17,498 nucleotides of DNA. Origin: UMGS1958 sp045542415 (GTDB lineage Bacteria > Bacillota > Clostridia > UBA1381). Made by a program: the position numbers and the translations under genes. The notes below the pieces were generated by a model, which was not told the origin of the DNA, did no database searches, and worked only from the letters and a program-made list of their open reading frames with translations. The stretch covers positions 1-17,498 of the forward strand of contig JAZQKZ010000045.1 of the NCBI GenBank assembly GCA_045542415.1, read 5' to 3'. Of the stretch, positions 1 to 7,554 are shown piece after piece. Position 1 is the stretch's first letter, and every line of letters begins with the position of its first letter.

Positions 1-59
1 TCCTTTAATTCGATAATTTGTTTTTCATACTCTTGTATATGTCTATAACTTCTTGGCAT
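1..59 (-). CDS. IS3-type transposase OrfA, N-terminal 19 residues only
   Basis: The minus strand from 59 reads MPRSYRHIQEYEKQIIELK and runs off the left edge. This resembles, from memory, the N-terminus of helix-turn-helix OrfA proteins of IS3-family elements, which bind the IS ends and are joined to the DDE transposase OrfB by frameshifting. The ATG is preceded by an AGGAGG ribosome binding site at 66-71 (minus sense), seven bases from the start. Nothing of the catalytic domain is visible, so whether the element is intact is unknown. Confidence 0.6.
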   Translation of the reverse strand, partial: MPRSYRHIQEYEKQIIELK

Positions 60-66
60 AAAAATA

Positions 67-115
67 CCTCCTATGGCTTTTTTATCATTATACCATAGGA
101 GGCTCTTTTTTTCTA
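67..115 (-). promoter_or_regulatory. Transposase promoter inside the loop of an RBS-sequestering hairpin
   Basis: A perfect 10-bp inverted repeat (67-76 and 93-102) encloses a 16-base loop. On the minus strand the loop holds TATAAT (92-87) preceded by TGG (95-93), an extended -10. TAGAAA lies 17 bases upstream (115-110) and matches the -35 consensus at 4 of 6 positions. The downstream arm is the AGGAGG of the transposase. A transcript from this promoter starts near 80 and lacks the upstream arm, so its RBS is open. A transcript entering from outside carries both arms and folds the RBS shut. On the plus strand the same hairpin is followed by a T-rich run (103-113) and could stop transcripts leaving the IS. 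Confidence 0.6.
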
Positions 116-168
116 TTGTCCGTTTTTACTGGTTCTGTTCATAGGGTAACACCCTGTTGTTTTGGGTA

Positions 169-197
169 TTGCAAAATAGCAATATGTATGTTATAAT
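169..197 (+). promoter_or_regulatory. metA promoter
   Basis: TTGCAA (169-174), 17-base spacer, TATAAT (192-197), with TGT directly before the -10. Transcription would start near 204 and give a leader of about 40 bases, too short for a SAM riboswitch or T-box. A 6-bp inverted repeat, TATTGC and GCAATA (167-172 and 179-184), overlaps the -35 and is a possible but unproven operator. Confidence 0.75.
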
Positions 198-244
198 ATA
201 TAGAACTATAATTGAATGTTTTCGTTACAAGGAGGTTTTATAAT

Positions 245-1162
245 ATGCCAATCAAGGTTCCGGATAAGCTGCCGGCAACTTCGCAGCTAAGAAATGAAAA
301 TATATTTGTAATGAGTGAAACCAAGGCTATGCATCAGGATATACGTCCTCTGAAACTGGTCATTGTAAATCTCATGCCTACAAAAATAACAACCGAGACT
401 CAGCTTCTGCGTCTTTTATCAAACTCACCTTTGCAGGTAGAGATTGACTTTTTGCAGATGGACTCTCACGCTTCAAAAAACACTCCTTTAGAGCATCTTG
501 AAGCCTTTTACAAAACCTTTGATGAGATAAAAAATTCCAAGTATGACGGTATGATTATAACCGGTGCCCCGGTAGAAAGTCTTGAGTTTGAGGATGTTGA
601 TTACTGGGATGAGCTTGTTAAAATCATGAATTGGTCAACTACGCATGTAACATCCACCCTGCATATCTGCTGGGCGGCACTTGCCGGGCTTTACTATCAC
701 TATGGAGTACCCAAGTATAATCTGAGTGAAAAATGCTCAGGTGTGTATTTGCATAAGGTACGCCGCCGCACTGCAAAGCTCGTACGGGGATTTGATAATA
801 TGTTCTATGCACCTCATTCACGGCACAGCGAGGTAAGACGTGAGGACATTTCAAAGGTCAAGGAGCTTGAAATACTTGCTGATTCAAAAGAAGCAGGTGT
901 GTATATAGTAACTACAAAGAAAGGCAGACAGATTTTTGTCACCGGCCACAGCGAATATGATGCGAATACGCTTCGTGATGAATATTTCAGAGACCTTGAC
1001 AAGGGCATGAATCCTAAGATTCCATGCAACTATTTCCCAAAGGACAATCCAAAAAAGAATCCTGTTGTACGTTGGAGATCACATGCTTCTCTGCTCTTCT
1101 CGAACTGGCTGAATTACTTTGTATATCAGATTACACCGTACGATATAGAAAGTATAAAATAG
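245..1162 (+). CDS. metA: Homoserine O-acetyltransferase (MetA family)
   Basis: Transfers an acyl group to the hydroxyl of L-homoserine, the first committed step of methionine synthesis, in the cytoplasm. At 305 residues it has normal MetA length. The catalytic cysteine falls at residue 142 (LHICWAALAG), and His235 and Glu237 lie in VTGHSEYD, matching the family triad. Residue 111 is Glu (GAPVESLEFED). In this family Glu111 goes with acetyl-CoA and Gly111 with succinyl-CoA, so the product is predicted to be O-acetylhomoserine. The start at 245 is chosen because AAGGAGG (229-235) sits 9 bases upstream. An in-frame ATTG at 212 (TTG start) has no RBS and would place the RBS inside the gene. The next gene follows after 29 bases and may be cotranscribed. 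An IS end lies about 100 bases upstream, just outside the promoter. Confidence 0.95.
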   Translation: MPIKVPDKLPATSQLRNENIFVMSETKAMHQDIRPLKLVIVNLMPTKITTETQLLRLLSNSPLQVEIDFLQMDSHASKNTPLEHLEAFYKTFDEIKNSKYDGMIITGAPVESLEFEDVDYWDELVKIMNWSTTHVTSTLHICWAALAGLYYHYGVPKYNLSEKCSGVYLHKVRRRTAKLVRGFDNMFYAPHSRHSEVRREDISKVKELEILADSKEAGVYIVTTKKGRQIFVTGHSEYDANTLRDEYFRDLDKGMNPKIPCNYFPKDNPKKNPVVRWRSHASLLFSNWLNYFVYQITPYDIESIK

Positions 1163-1191
1163 GGGGATTTATATCATAAGGAGTAGAAAAA

Positions 1192-2472
1192 ATGAATATT
1201 GTATTACAGATTATCAGTCTTGCTGTGATGCTCGGCTCAATTGCCGTTCTCATATGGAGAATACTTGCCAATTCAGGCGTTGCATTAAAGAAAACCCTGC
1301 CGGAAACACGCCACCTCGGAGCTGTATATAATCCGAACACCAAAGAGTGCGCTTCCGTATTCGGCTATTCCATGCTTTTCAGGCTTTTTATTATAGGGGT
1401 TTCATTTGTAGTGTATTGTCTTTTCAAGGAAAAGGGCTCTGAGCTTCAGTGGGATAAAATAATCAACAACTGGCTTCAGTGGGATGCAACCAATTATATA
1501 AGGATTTCGGAGGGATACCGTTCATTCAACGTAAACGGAGACTATTCCACAATAGTTTTCTTCCCGCTCTATTCATGGCTTCTCGCTGTTATACGCCTGA
1601 TTATTCCTCATAAGGCACTCGCAGGACTAACGCTTTCCGCACTGCTTTCATCCTTAGCGTGTGTTTATATGTACAAGCTTGTATGTATAGATTACAAAAA
1701 AATCACTGCACAGCTATCGGTAATATTAATGTGCCTGTTTCCGTTCGGATTTTTTTACAGCAGTGTAATGAGTGAAAGTGCATTTTTACTCACTTCAATT
1801 ATGACGCTCTATTATGTCCGTAAGCATAATTGGATGATGGCAGGCTTTGCAGGACTGCTCGCCTCACTGTCACGCTCGGCAGGCGTATTTCTGGTATTCC
1901 CTGCCGCCGTTGAGCTTATCGAGGAATATAAGCTGCTTGGCAACCTTGCCAACAAGGATATATGGAAGAAAACCGTTAAAAACGGCTTATGGCTACTTAT
2001 GCTTCCGTTTGGTATTGTTATTTATCTTTTAATCAACTATAATCTTTCGGGCGACCCGTTCTACTTCCTTGAAATGGAGGAAAAGTATTGGCAGCAGGTG
2101 AGCCAACCGTTCTTTAAGACCGTCGGAACATTCTGGGGTATTATAACTTCCGGAAAATCACTTGATGTACTTATGGCATCATTTCTGCCGGGCTTTGTAT
2201 GCCTGATATGTGCCTATATAATTCTCGCAAGAGGATGCTTCCGTCACCGCACAATGTATATGGTGTGGCTTGCCGCATATATCATCTTAAATACTACGAT
2301 GTCATGGCCGCTCAGCTTTTGCAGATACATTGCATGCGGAGTTCCGATGTATATTGTGCTTGGCGATGAATGCGAAAAGAACAAAAAGCTTTCGCTGGCA
2401 CTGCTTATGGGCTGGGGAATACTGTTCGGAATTTACTTTGCCGGATATCTTATGCCTAAGCAAATCATGTGA
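1192..2472 (+). CDS. PIG-V-like membrane glycosyltransferase (GT-C fold)
   Basis: A 426-residue polytopic membrane protein. Hydrophobic segments begin near residues 4, 62, 123, 145, 170, 195, 220, 265, 325, 350 and 400. The first extracytoplasmic loop carries WLQWDATNYIRISEGY, with Trp97-Asp98, followed by FFPLYSWLL (123-131). This WD...Y...GY then FFPLYP-like arrangement is typical of bacterial PIG-V-type (GT76-like) enzymes, which use a polyprenyl-phosphate sugar; the loop Asp is the likely catalytic residue. The acceptor cannot be read from the sequence: a cell-envelope glycan or glycoprotein is the usual suggestion. The ATG has AAGGAG 9-14 bases upstream. Its 29-base spacing from metA and the shared terminator suggest an operon, but a functional link to methionine synthesis is not evident. 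Confidence 0.75.
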   Translation: MNIVLQIISLAVMLGSIAVLIWRILANSGVALKKTLPETRHLGAVYNPNTKECASVFGYSMLFRLFIIGVSFVVYCLFKEKGSELQWDKIINNWLQWDATNYIRISEGYRSFNVNGDYSTIVFFPLYSWLLAVIRLIIPHKALAGLTLSALLSSLACVYMYKLVCIDYKKITAQLSVILMCLFPFGFFYSSVMSESAFLLTSIMTLYYVRKHNWMMAGFAGLLASLSRSAGVFLVFPAAVELIEEYKLLGNLANKDIWKKTVKNGLWLLMLPFGIVIYLLINYNLSGDPFYFLEMEEKYWQQVSQPFFKTVGTFWGIITSGKSLDVLMASFLPGFVCLICAYIILARGCFRHRTMYMVWLAAYIILNTTMSWPLSFCRYIACGVPMYIVLGDECEKNKKLSLALLMGWGILFGIYFAGYLMPKQIM

Positions 2473-2513
2473 ATACAGTCTGCCGGCGAGAATACAATTT
2501 TTCTTCACGCTGT

Positions 2514-2543
2514 AGGATGCTGCAATGGGCAGCATCCTTTTTT
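2514..2543 (+). terminator. Rho-independent terminator of the metA operon
   Basis: GGATGCTGC (2515-2523) pairs with GCAGCATCC (2529-2537) around a five-base loop, extended by one A-T pair, and is followed directly by six T residues. Confidence 0.9.
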
Positions 2544-2580
2544 CATTATAAATATTTCTTGCTTATTTTTAAATTTTTGC

Positions 2581-2609
2581 TGTACCTTTTCTGCTTTTTA
2601 TGATATAAT
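2581..2609 (+). promoter_or_regulatory. Extended -10 promoter for the kinase-to-AspRS-like operon
   Basis: TATAAT at 2604-2609 is preceded by TGA (2601-2603). The hexamer 17 bases upstream (TGTACC, 2581-2586) is a poor -35, so the promoter would depend on the extended -10. It is the only clear promoter before the run of six closely packed genes ending at 8785. Confidence 0.6.
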
Positions 2610-2639
2610 TATTTAATAACACTATGGAGAGATAATGCA

Positions 2640-3698
2640 ATGAAATACCTTATTCGTATAAACAATATTTTTCTTACACTTGTACTCCTTGCCCTTTCAT
2701 TTATTTGCAGCCTTGCGGTACATCAGGGTACAAATGCACCTGCACTCATTCCCTCAATATTCGTTCTTGCAGTCTTTCTTATATCGCTGCTCACAGGCGG
2801 ATATTTTTACGGAATAATTGCTTCACTTATAAGTGTATTGGCTGTTAATTTTGCCTTTACTTTTCCGTTTTTTGAATTTAACTTTACCATACACGAAAAT
2901 GCAGTGTCAGCACTTATTATGATGATTATCACAGTTGTAACATGTGCCTTGACCACTAAAATCAGAAAACAGGAAAGCATCCGTGCAGATATAGAAAAGG
3001 AAAAAATGCGTGCAAATCTGCTTCGTGCCGTTTCACACGATTTAAGAACTCCACTTACTGCTATTTTCGGTGCAAGCTCCACCATTATAGACAACTACGA
3101 GGCTCTTGATGACGAAAATAAGCTGCAAATGCTTAACGGAATAAAGGATGATTCGCAATGGCTTATACGAATGGTGGAAAATCTGCTTTCCGTTACTAAA
3201 ATCGACAATAACAACCTCAGGCTCATAAAAACCTCAACAGTACCGGAAGAGCTTATCGATTCCGTTCTTGCAAAGTTCAAAAAGCGGTATCCGGACCAAA
3301 AGGTGGAACTGGAGCTTCCCGAAGAGTTTATTACAATTTCTGCCGATGCACTTCTGATTGAACAGGTACTTATAAACCTGCTCGAAAACGCAGTGCAGCA
3401 TGCAAAAGGGATGACACTTCTTCGTCTGAGAGTTTTTATGTCTGATTCAAAGGCTGTGTTTGAGGTTATTGATAACGGCTGCGGCATTGATAAGGAGCAT
3501 TTGAAAAGTATTTTTTCCGGCAGTATTGGATTAGGAAGCGGTCCGTCCGATTCTCATAACCAAAGCATGGGAATAGGCTTATCAGTATGCTCTACCATTA
3601 TAAAAGCACACGGCGGAAATATACAGGCAAAGCTTTTGAAAACAGGTGGAATGAAATTCACTTTCTCGCTTGAAATTGAGGAGGATAAGGATGAATAA
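2640..3698 (+). CDS. KdpD-like sensor histidine kinase, short form without the KdpD/USP N-terminus
   Basis: Membrane sensor kinase of 352 residues. Residues 8-105 form four closely spaced hydrophobic segments of the DUF4118 type found in KdpD. The dimerisation helix carries SHDLRTPLT with phospho-acceptor His133. The ATPase domain has an N box (LLENAVQHA, Asn250), G1 (DNGCGI, 278-283) and G2 (GIGLSVC, 311-317). Full-length KdpD is about 900 residues with a cytoplasmic KdpD domain and a USP domain; both are absent, so this corresponds to the C-terminal half alone. No kdpFABC genes lie nearby, so potassium sensing is not supported by context. The start has GGAGAG 8 bases upstream. Its last codons overlap the regulator gene, which is its evident partner. 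Confidence 0.85.
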   Translation: MKYLIRINNIFLTLVLLALSFICSLAVHQGTNAPALIPSIFVLAVFLISLLTGGYFYGIIASLISVLAVNFAFTFPFFEFNFTIHENAVSALIMMIITVVTCALTTKIRKQESIRADIEKEKMRANLLRAVSHDLRTPLTAIFGASSTIIDNYEALDDENKLQMLNGIKDDSQWLIRMVENLLSVTKIDNNNLRLIKTSTVPEELIDSVLAKFKKRYPDQKVELELPEEFITISADALLIEQVLINLLENAVQHAKGMTLLRLRVFMSDSKAVFEVIDNGCGIDKEHLKSIFSGSIGLGSGPSDSHNQSMGIGLSVCSTIIKAHGGNIQAKLLKTGGMKFTFSLEIEEDKDE

Positions 3699-4401
3699 TA
3701 ACAAGTATAAAATTCTTTTTATAGAAGACGAAAAAAACATACGCCAGGTTGTCGTTGCTTTACTTGAAGCAAACGGCTACATGGCTCTTTGTGCGGAAAC
3801 AGCCGCTTCGGGTATGCTTATGTGTGCGTCACATATGCCCGACCTGATTATCCTTGATTTAGGTCTCCCCGACGCTGACGGCATCGAATTTTTACAAGAG
3901 CTGCGTAAAACATCAACTATACCGGTAATGGTGCTTTCCGCACGTTCCGAGGAGCATGACAAGGTAAGTGCCCTTGACGGAGGTGCAAACGATTATGTAA
4001 CCAAGCCGTTCGGCTCTGCCGAGCTGCTTGCAAGAATCCGCAACCTTTTGAGAAGCACCCGTCACAGCAGTGATGAGGGCAGGCTCCCCGGCGGTAAATT
4101 TTCATCGGGCAAGCTTGCAATAGACTATGATGCACGAAAAGTGTTTTTTGATAATACAGAAGTCAAATTCACACAGACAGAGTTTAACATCCTCGCTCTT
4201 CTGTCTGAGCATTTCGGCAAGGTTCTCACCTACTCTGCCATAATAAAGGAAATATGGGGAATTTCCGATTCAGGAAGCACAAAAAAGCTCCAGGTCAATA
4301 TGGCAAACATCCGAAAAAAGCTTTCACTAAAGCCGGGCGAAAACCAATACATATCAAACGAGCTCGGAGTCGGATACCGTATGCACAACGACTCGGACTG
4401 A
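3691..4401 (+). CDS. KdpE-like (OmpR/PhoB-family) response regulator
   Basis: A 236-residue transcription factor. The receiver domain (about 5-118) has the acidic pocket IEDE (11-14), phospho-acceptor Asp56 in ILDLGLPDADG, and the conserved Lys in VTKPF. A winged-helix DNA-binding domain (about 135-232) follows, ending in GVGYRM, typical of OmpR-type regulators. The start at 3691 overlaps the kinase stop by 8 bases and has a GGAGG at 3679-3683; an in-frame ATG at 3670 has no such site. Phosphorylated by the upstream kinase, it would bind DNA as a dimer. Targets cannot be read from the sequence. The tRNA amidotransferase genes start only 25 bases after its stop, with no promoter or terminator between, so they are probably cotranscribed. 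Confidence 0.88.
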   Translation: MNNNKYKILFIEDEKNIRQVVVALLEANGYMALCAETAASGMLMCASHMPDLIILDLGLPDADGIEFLQELRKTSTIPVMVLSARSEEHDKVSALDGGANDYVTKPFGSAELLARIRNLLRSTRHSSDEGRLPGGKFSSGKLAIDYDARKVFFDNTEVKFTQTEFNILALLSEHFGKVLTYSAIIKEIWGISDSGSTKKLQVNMANIRKKLSLKPGENQYISNELGVGYRMHNDSD

Positions 4402-4426
4402 CCCTTTATCTAACGGAGATTATAAT

Positions 4427-4708
4427 ATGATTGATTACAAGTTAACAGCAAAGCTTGCACAGCTTTGTGCTATTGAGCTTTCTGATGAAGAGCTTTTATC
4501 CGCAGCTGACGATATGGCTGATATCATTTCTGTCATGGACAAGGTTAAAGCCTTCCCTTCAGACACAACCGAACCGGTATATAGACAGATGAATTTCAGG
4601 GATTTGAGAAATGACACATACAAGGAAAGTGACGCTGATATCACTTCCGATACAGCCACTATGAAAAACGATTGTTTTGTTGTGCCGCCGCTCATCCGGG
4701 AGGTGTAA
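4427..4708 (+). CDS. gatC: Asp/Glu-tRNA amidotransferase subunit C
   Basis: Small subunit of GatCAB, which converts Asp-tRNA(Asn) to Asn-tRNA(Asn) and Glu-tRNA(Gln) to Gln-tRNA(Gln). GatC wraps around GatA and holds the complex together. At 93 residues it has normal length. Family features are visible: the N-terminal helix LAQLCAIELSDEEL, the central DMADIISVMDKV, then an NFRDLRNDT segment and the C-terminal FVVPPLIREV. ACGGAG lies 9-14 bases upstream of the ATG. It is followed after 3 bases by gatA. The gene has no T-box or other leader of its own; expression appears to come from upstream. Confidence 0.92.
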   Translation: MIDYKLTAKLAQLCAIELSDEELLSAADDMADIISVMDKVKAFPSDTTEPVYRQMNFRDLRNDTYKESDADITSDTATMKNDCFVVPPLIREV

Positions 4709-4711
4709 GCA

Positions 4712-6136
4712 GTGAACATCAGACAGCTTCGGACAGCACTTGATACACATCAGATAAGTGTATCAGAGCTGAACTCATTATACCTTGACCGCATAAGGCG
4801 GCTTAATCCTGTGCTTAACTGCTATATTTCCGTATGCGAAAATACCGAAAAAATCAAAGCGGCACAGAAGCTTATTGACAGCGGCAAAGCCTTTGCACTT
4901 ACCGGAATTCCTTTATCCGTTAAGGACAATATATGTACAAAATCCGCAAAAACCACCTGTGCATCAAAAATGCTGGATAACTTTATTCCCGACTACAATG
5001 CACATGTAATTGACTGCATTGACGCTCAGGCATTTATTATGAACGGTAAAACTAATATGGATGAATTTGCAATGGGAAGCTCATCACAAAGCTCATATTA
5101 CGGTGGGGTTAAAAACCCGTATGACTTGATGCGTTCTCCCGGTGGCTCCTCAGGCGGTGGAGCTGCATCAGTCAGTGCCGGATTATGTGCAGGTGCAATC
5201 GCAACAGATACCGGCGGCTCTGTCAGACAGCCTGCCGCACTTTGTGGTGTTACCGGTCTTACTCCCACCTACGGAGCTGTTTCCCGTCGTGGGCTTATTG
5301 CGTTTGCCTCCTCCCTTGACCGCATCGGAGTGATTGCAAATTCAGCGAGAGATGCAGCGTACATTTTAAATGAAATCAGCGTGCATGACGCAATGGATTA
5401 TACCTCACATACACCTGCCGACAAGGATTACAGTATCCTTTGCAACAGCAATATCAGGAGTTTAAAAATCGGTATAGCCAAAGAGTTTTTTGACTGCTGT
5501 GACAGTGAAATCCGCGAGGCGGTTTTTAAGGCTGTTGAATATTATAGAGCGATGGGATGCGAAATTATAGAATGCACTCTTCCCTCTCTTGAATATGCAG
5601 TAAGTGCATATTACCTTATTTCTTCCGCTGAAGCATCATCAAATCTTTCCAGATTTGACGGAATACGCTACGGCTACAGAGCCTCCAATTGCAGCACATA
5701 TTCTGAGCTGATCAAAAAATCCCGTGCAGACGGCTTCGGTGATGAGGTAAAACGCCGTATTATGTTAGGTGCATATGCACTCAGCTCAGGATATTATGAT
5801 GAATATTACCGCAGAGCGTGTCTCATCCGCGAACAGCTTCGTCATGAGTATGCGTTAATTTTTGAAAAGTGTGATGTAATGATAACTCCCACCTCTCCGA
5901 AAATAACACCGAGAATAGATGAGTTAAAAAACAACACTGCTCATTACAATGATGATATATGCACCGTGCCGGTTAATATTGCCGGTCTTTGTGCAATAAA
6001 CACAACCTGCGGCTATGACAGCAACTCAATGCCAATCGGCATGAGTATTGTCGGCAAGCCCTTTGACGAAAAAACAATTATAGCCTTATGTGACCGCTAT
6101 GAGCAAGATTTCAAACGAATGGAGGCAGTTTTATGA
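4712..6136 (+). CDS. gatA: Asp/Glu-tRNA amidotransferase subunit A (glutaminase)
   Basis: Amidase-signature subunit that releases ammonia from glutamine for the transamidation in GatB. It has 474 residues, the usual length. The Ser-cisSer-Lys triad is intact: Lys71 in LSVKDNI, Ser146 in GGSSGGG and Ser170 in DTGGSVRQP, with the same 75- and 24-residue spacings as in characterised GatA. The start is GTG at 4712, with GGGAGG (4698-4703) 8 bases upstream and starting inside gatC. The stop overlaps the gatB start as ATGA, indicating translational coupling. Confidence 0.96.
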   Translation: MNIRQLRTALDTHQISVSELNSLYLDRIRRLNPVLNCYISVCENTEKIKAAQKLIDSGKAFALTGIPLSVKDNICTKSAKTTCASKMLDNFIPDYNAHVIDCIDAQAFIMNGKTNMDEFAMGSSSQSSYYGGVKNPYDLMRSPGGSSGGGAASVSAGLCAGAIATDTGGSVRQPAALCGVTGLTPTYGAVSRRGLIAFASSLDRIGVIANSARDAAYILNEISVHDAMDYTSHTPADKDYSILCNSNIRSLKIGIAKEFFDCCDSEIREAVFKAVEYYRAMGCEIIECTLPSLEYAVSAYYLISSAEASSNLSRFDGIRYGYRASNCSTYSELIKKSRADGFGDEVKRRIMLGAYALSSGYYDEYYRRACLIREQLRHEYALIFEKCDVMITPTSPKITPRIDELKNNTAHYNDDICTVPVNIAGLCAINTTCGYDSNSMPIGMSIVGKPFDEKTIIALCDRYEQDFKRMEAVL

Positions 6137-7554
6137 GCTATATTCCGGTAATCGGTCTTGAAATTCATTGCGAGCTTCTGACCGATTCTAAAATGTTTTG
6201 CAGCTGCCGTAACGCATTCGGCGGCAAGCCAAATTCACGGGTATGCCCCATATGCACAGGCTTTCCCGGAATGCTGCCCACCATCAATTCTCAAGCTGCC
6301 TCACTCGCCGCAAAGGCAGGCTTTGCATTGAATTGTACAGTAAGCAAGCACAGCTCCTTTGACAGAAAAAACTATTTTTATCCTGATTTACCAAAGGCTT
6401 ATCAGATAACACAGTTTTACAATCCGATATGTAAAAACGGTTCTATCAGCCTTGTATCAGGCAAGGCTATACGCATAATACAGATTCACATGGAGGAGGA
6501 TGCAGGAAAACTTATTCATGACGGCACTGCTTCACTTGCAGACTATAATCGCTGCGGCGTACCGTTGATTGAGATTGTAACAGCTCCTGATTTTCGCAAT
6601 GCAAAAGAAGTAAGCGAATTTATCCGCACGGTTGCACTGCGGCTAAAGTATGCAGACGTATGCGACGGACGCATGGAACAAGGCTCGTTGCGTGTTGATG
6701 TAAACATTTCACTTATGAAAGAAGGCTCCGATATTTTCGGAACCCGTGCAGAAATAAAAAATCTCAATTCGCTCAAATCGGTAGAGAGTGCAATACATTA
6801 TGAGATACAGCGACAGACAAACATCCTTGATGCAGGCGATACTGTCATACAGGAAACAAGGCGTTTTGATGAGGATACAAGGTCAACATTCTCCATGCGT
6901 TCAAAGGAAGAGGCACACGATTACAGATATTTCCCGGAGCCGGATATACCGGCACTGTACATAGATGATGAAGCACTGTACAAAATCCGCTCGGAAATGC
7001 CGTTGATGCCCGATGTACGCTTCAAACTATATACGCAGGATTACGGCTTATCTGCCGATGATGCAGAGCTTATAGCTTCGTCAAAGGCACTCAGCAACTT
7101 TTATAACGAATCGACAGCACTTTATCCCGAATATAAGCTGTGTGCAAATATACTGCTTTCGGACGTAAATTATCACCTGAATAAAACAGGTATATCCATT
7201 TCTGAATCAGGATTCAAAGCGAATGATGTCGCTCAGCTCGCACGGCTGTGCAATACAGGTAAAATAAGCAGAAACTCGGTTAAGGATATTCTTGCATATA
7301 TATTAAAAAGTGGCAAGACTCCCGACAAAATAGCCGCAGAGCATGGTTTTATGCTCTCTGACAACATCCATGAAGTCACAGCTGCCGTTGATGACTTTCT
7401 CTCCGGGCACACTGAAGCTGTAGCAGAGTATCGCAACGGAAGTGAAAAGCTTTTTGGCTTCTTTATGGGACAAATTATGCGAACACTCGGCAAGAGTGCC
7501 AATCCTGTATCAGTCAAAAAAATTCTTGAAGAAAGGCTTAACAATTATGAATAA
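6133..7554 (+). CDS. gatB: Asp/Glu-tRNA amidotransferase subunit B
   Basis: Kinase/amidase subunit that binds the misacylated tRNA, activates its side-chain carboxylate with ATP and transfers the ammonia delivered by GatA. The N-terminus has GLEIHCEL (Glu10, His12) and the zinc-knuckle cysteines 23, 25, 38 and 41. RKNYFYPDLPKAYQITQF and HMEEDAGKLIHDG mark the catalytic core. The C-terminal tail (about 330-473) is the helical YqeY-like tRNA-binding region, ending in a typical GFFMGQIMR...NPVSVKKILEERLN. It is 473 residues, full length. GGAGG lies 8-12 bases before the ATG. The last 8 bases overlap the next gene. Confidence 0.96.
   Translation: MSYIPVIGLEIHCELLTDSKMFCSCRNAFGGKPNSRVCPICTGFPGMLPTINSQAASLAAKAGFALNCTVSKHSSFDRKNYFYPDLPKAYQITQFYNPICKNGSISLVSGKAIRIIQIHMEEDAGKLIHDGTASLADYNRCGVPLIEIVTAPDFRNAKEVSEFIRTVALRLKYADVCDGRMEQGSLRVDVNISLMKEGSDIFGTRAEIKNLNSLKSVESAIHYEIQRQTNILDAGDTVIQETRRFDEDTRSTFSMRSKEEAHDYRYFPEPDIPALYIDDEALYKIRSEMPLMPDVRFKLYTQDYGLSADDAELIASSKALSNFYNESTALYPEYKLCANILLSDVNYHLNKTGISISESGFKANDVAQLARLCNTGKISRNSVKDILAYILKSGKTPDKIAAEHGFMLSDNIHEVTAAVDDFLSGHTEAVAEYRNGSEKLFGFFMGQIMRTLGKSANPVSVKKILEERLNNYE

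Larger units (their letters stand above)
1..141 (-). mobile_element. End of an IS3-family (IS150-like) insertion sequence
   Basis: Read on the minus strand from 141, the sequence starts TGAACAGAACC and continues to a GGAC block about 20 bases later. This is the TG-start, GGAC-containing terminal inverted repeat style known from IS150-group IS3 elements. A transposase start codon follows at 59. Only this one end is inside the window, so the other inverted repeat and the target duplication cannot be seen. The assignment rests on the end pattern plus the start of the transposase; the exact boundary at 141 is inferred from the terminal TG. Confidence 0.65.

Noticed and set aside
212..244. An N-terminal extension of MetA from a TTG at 212
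   Set aside because: It has no RBS, overlaps the transcript start region, and would break the match of Cys142, His235 and Glu237 to family numbering.
4402..4426. A T-box or other riboswitch before gatC
   Set aside because: Only 25 bases separate the regulator stop from gatC, and they hold just the RBS.
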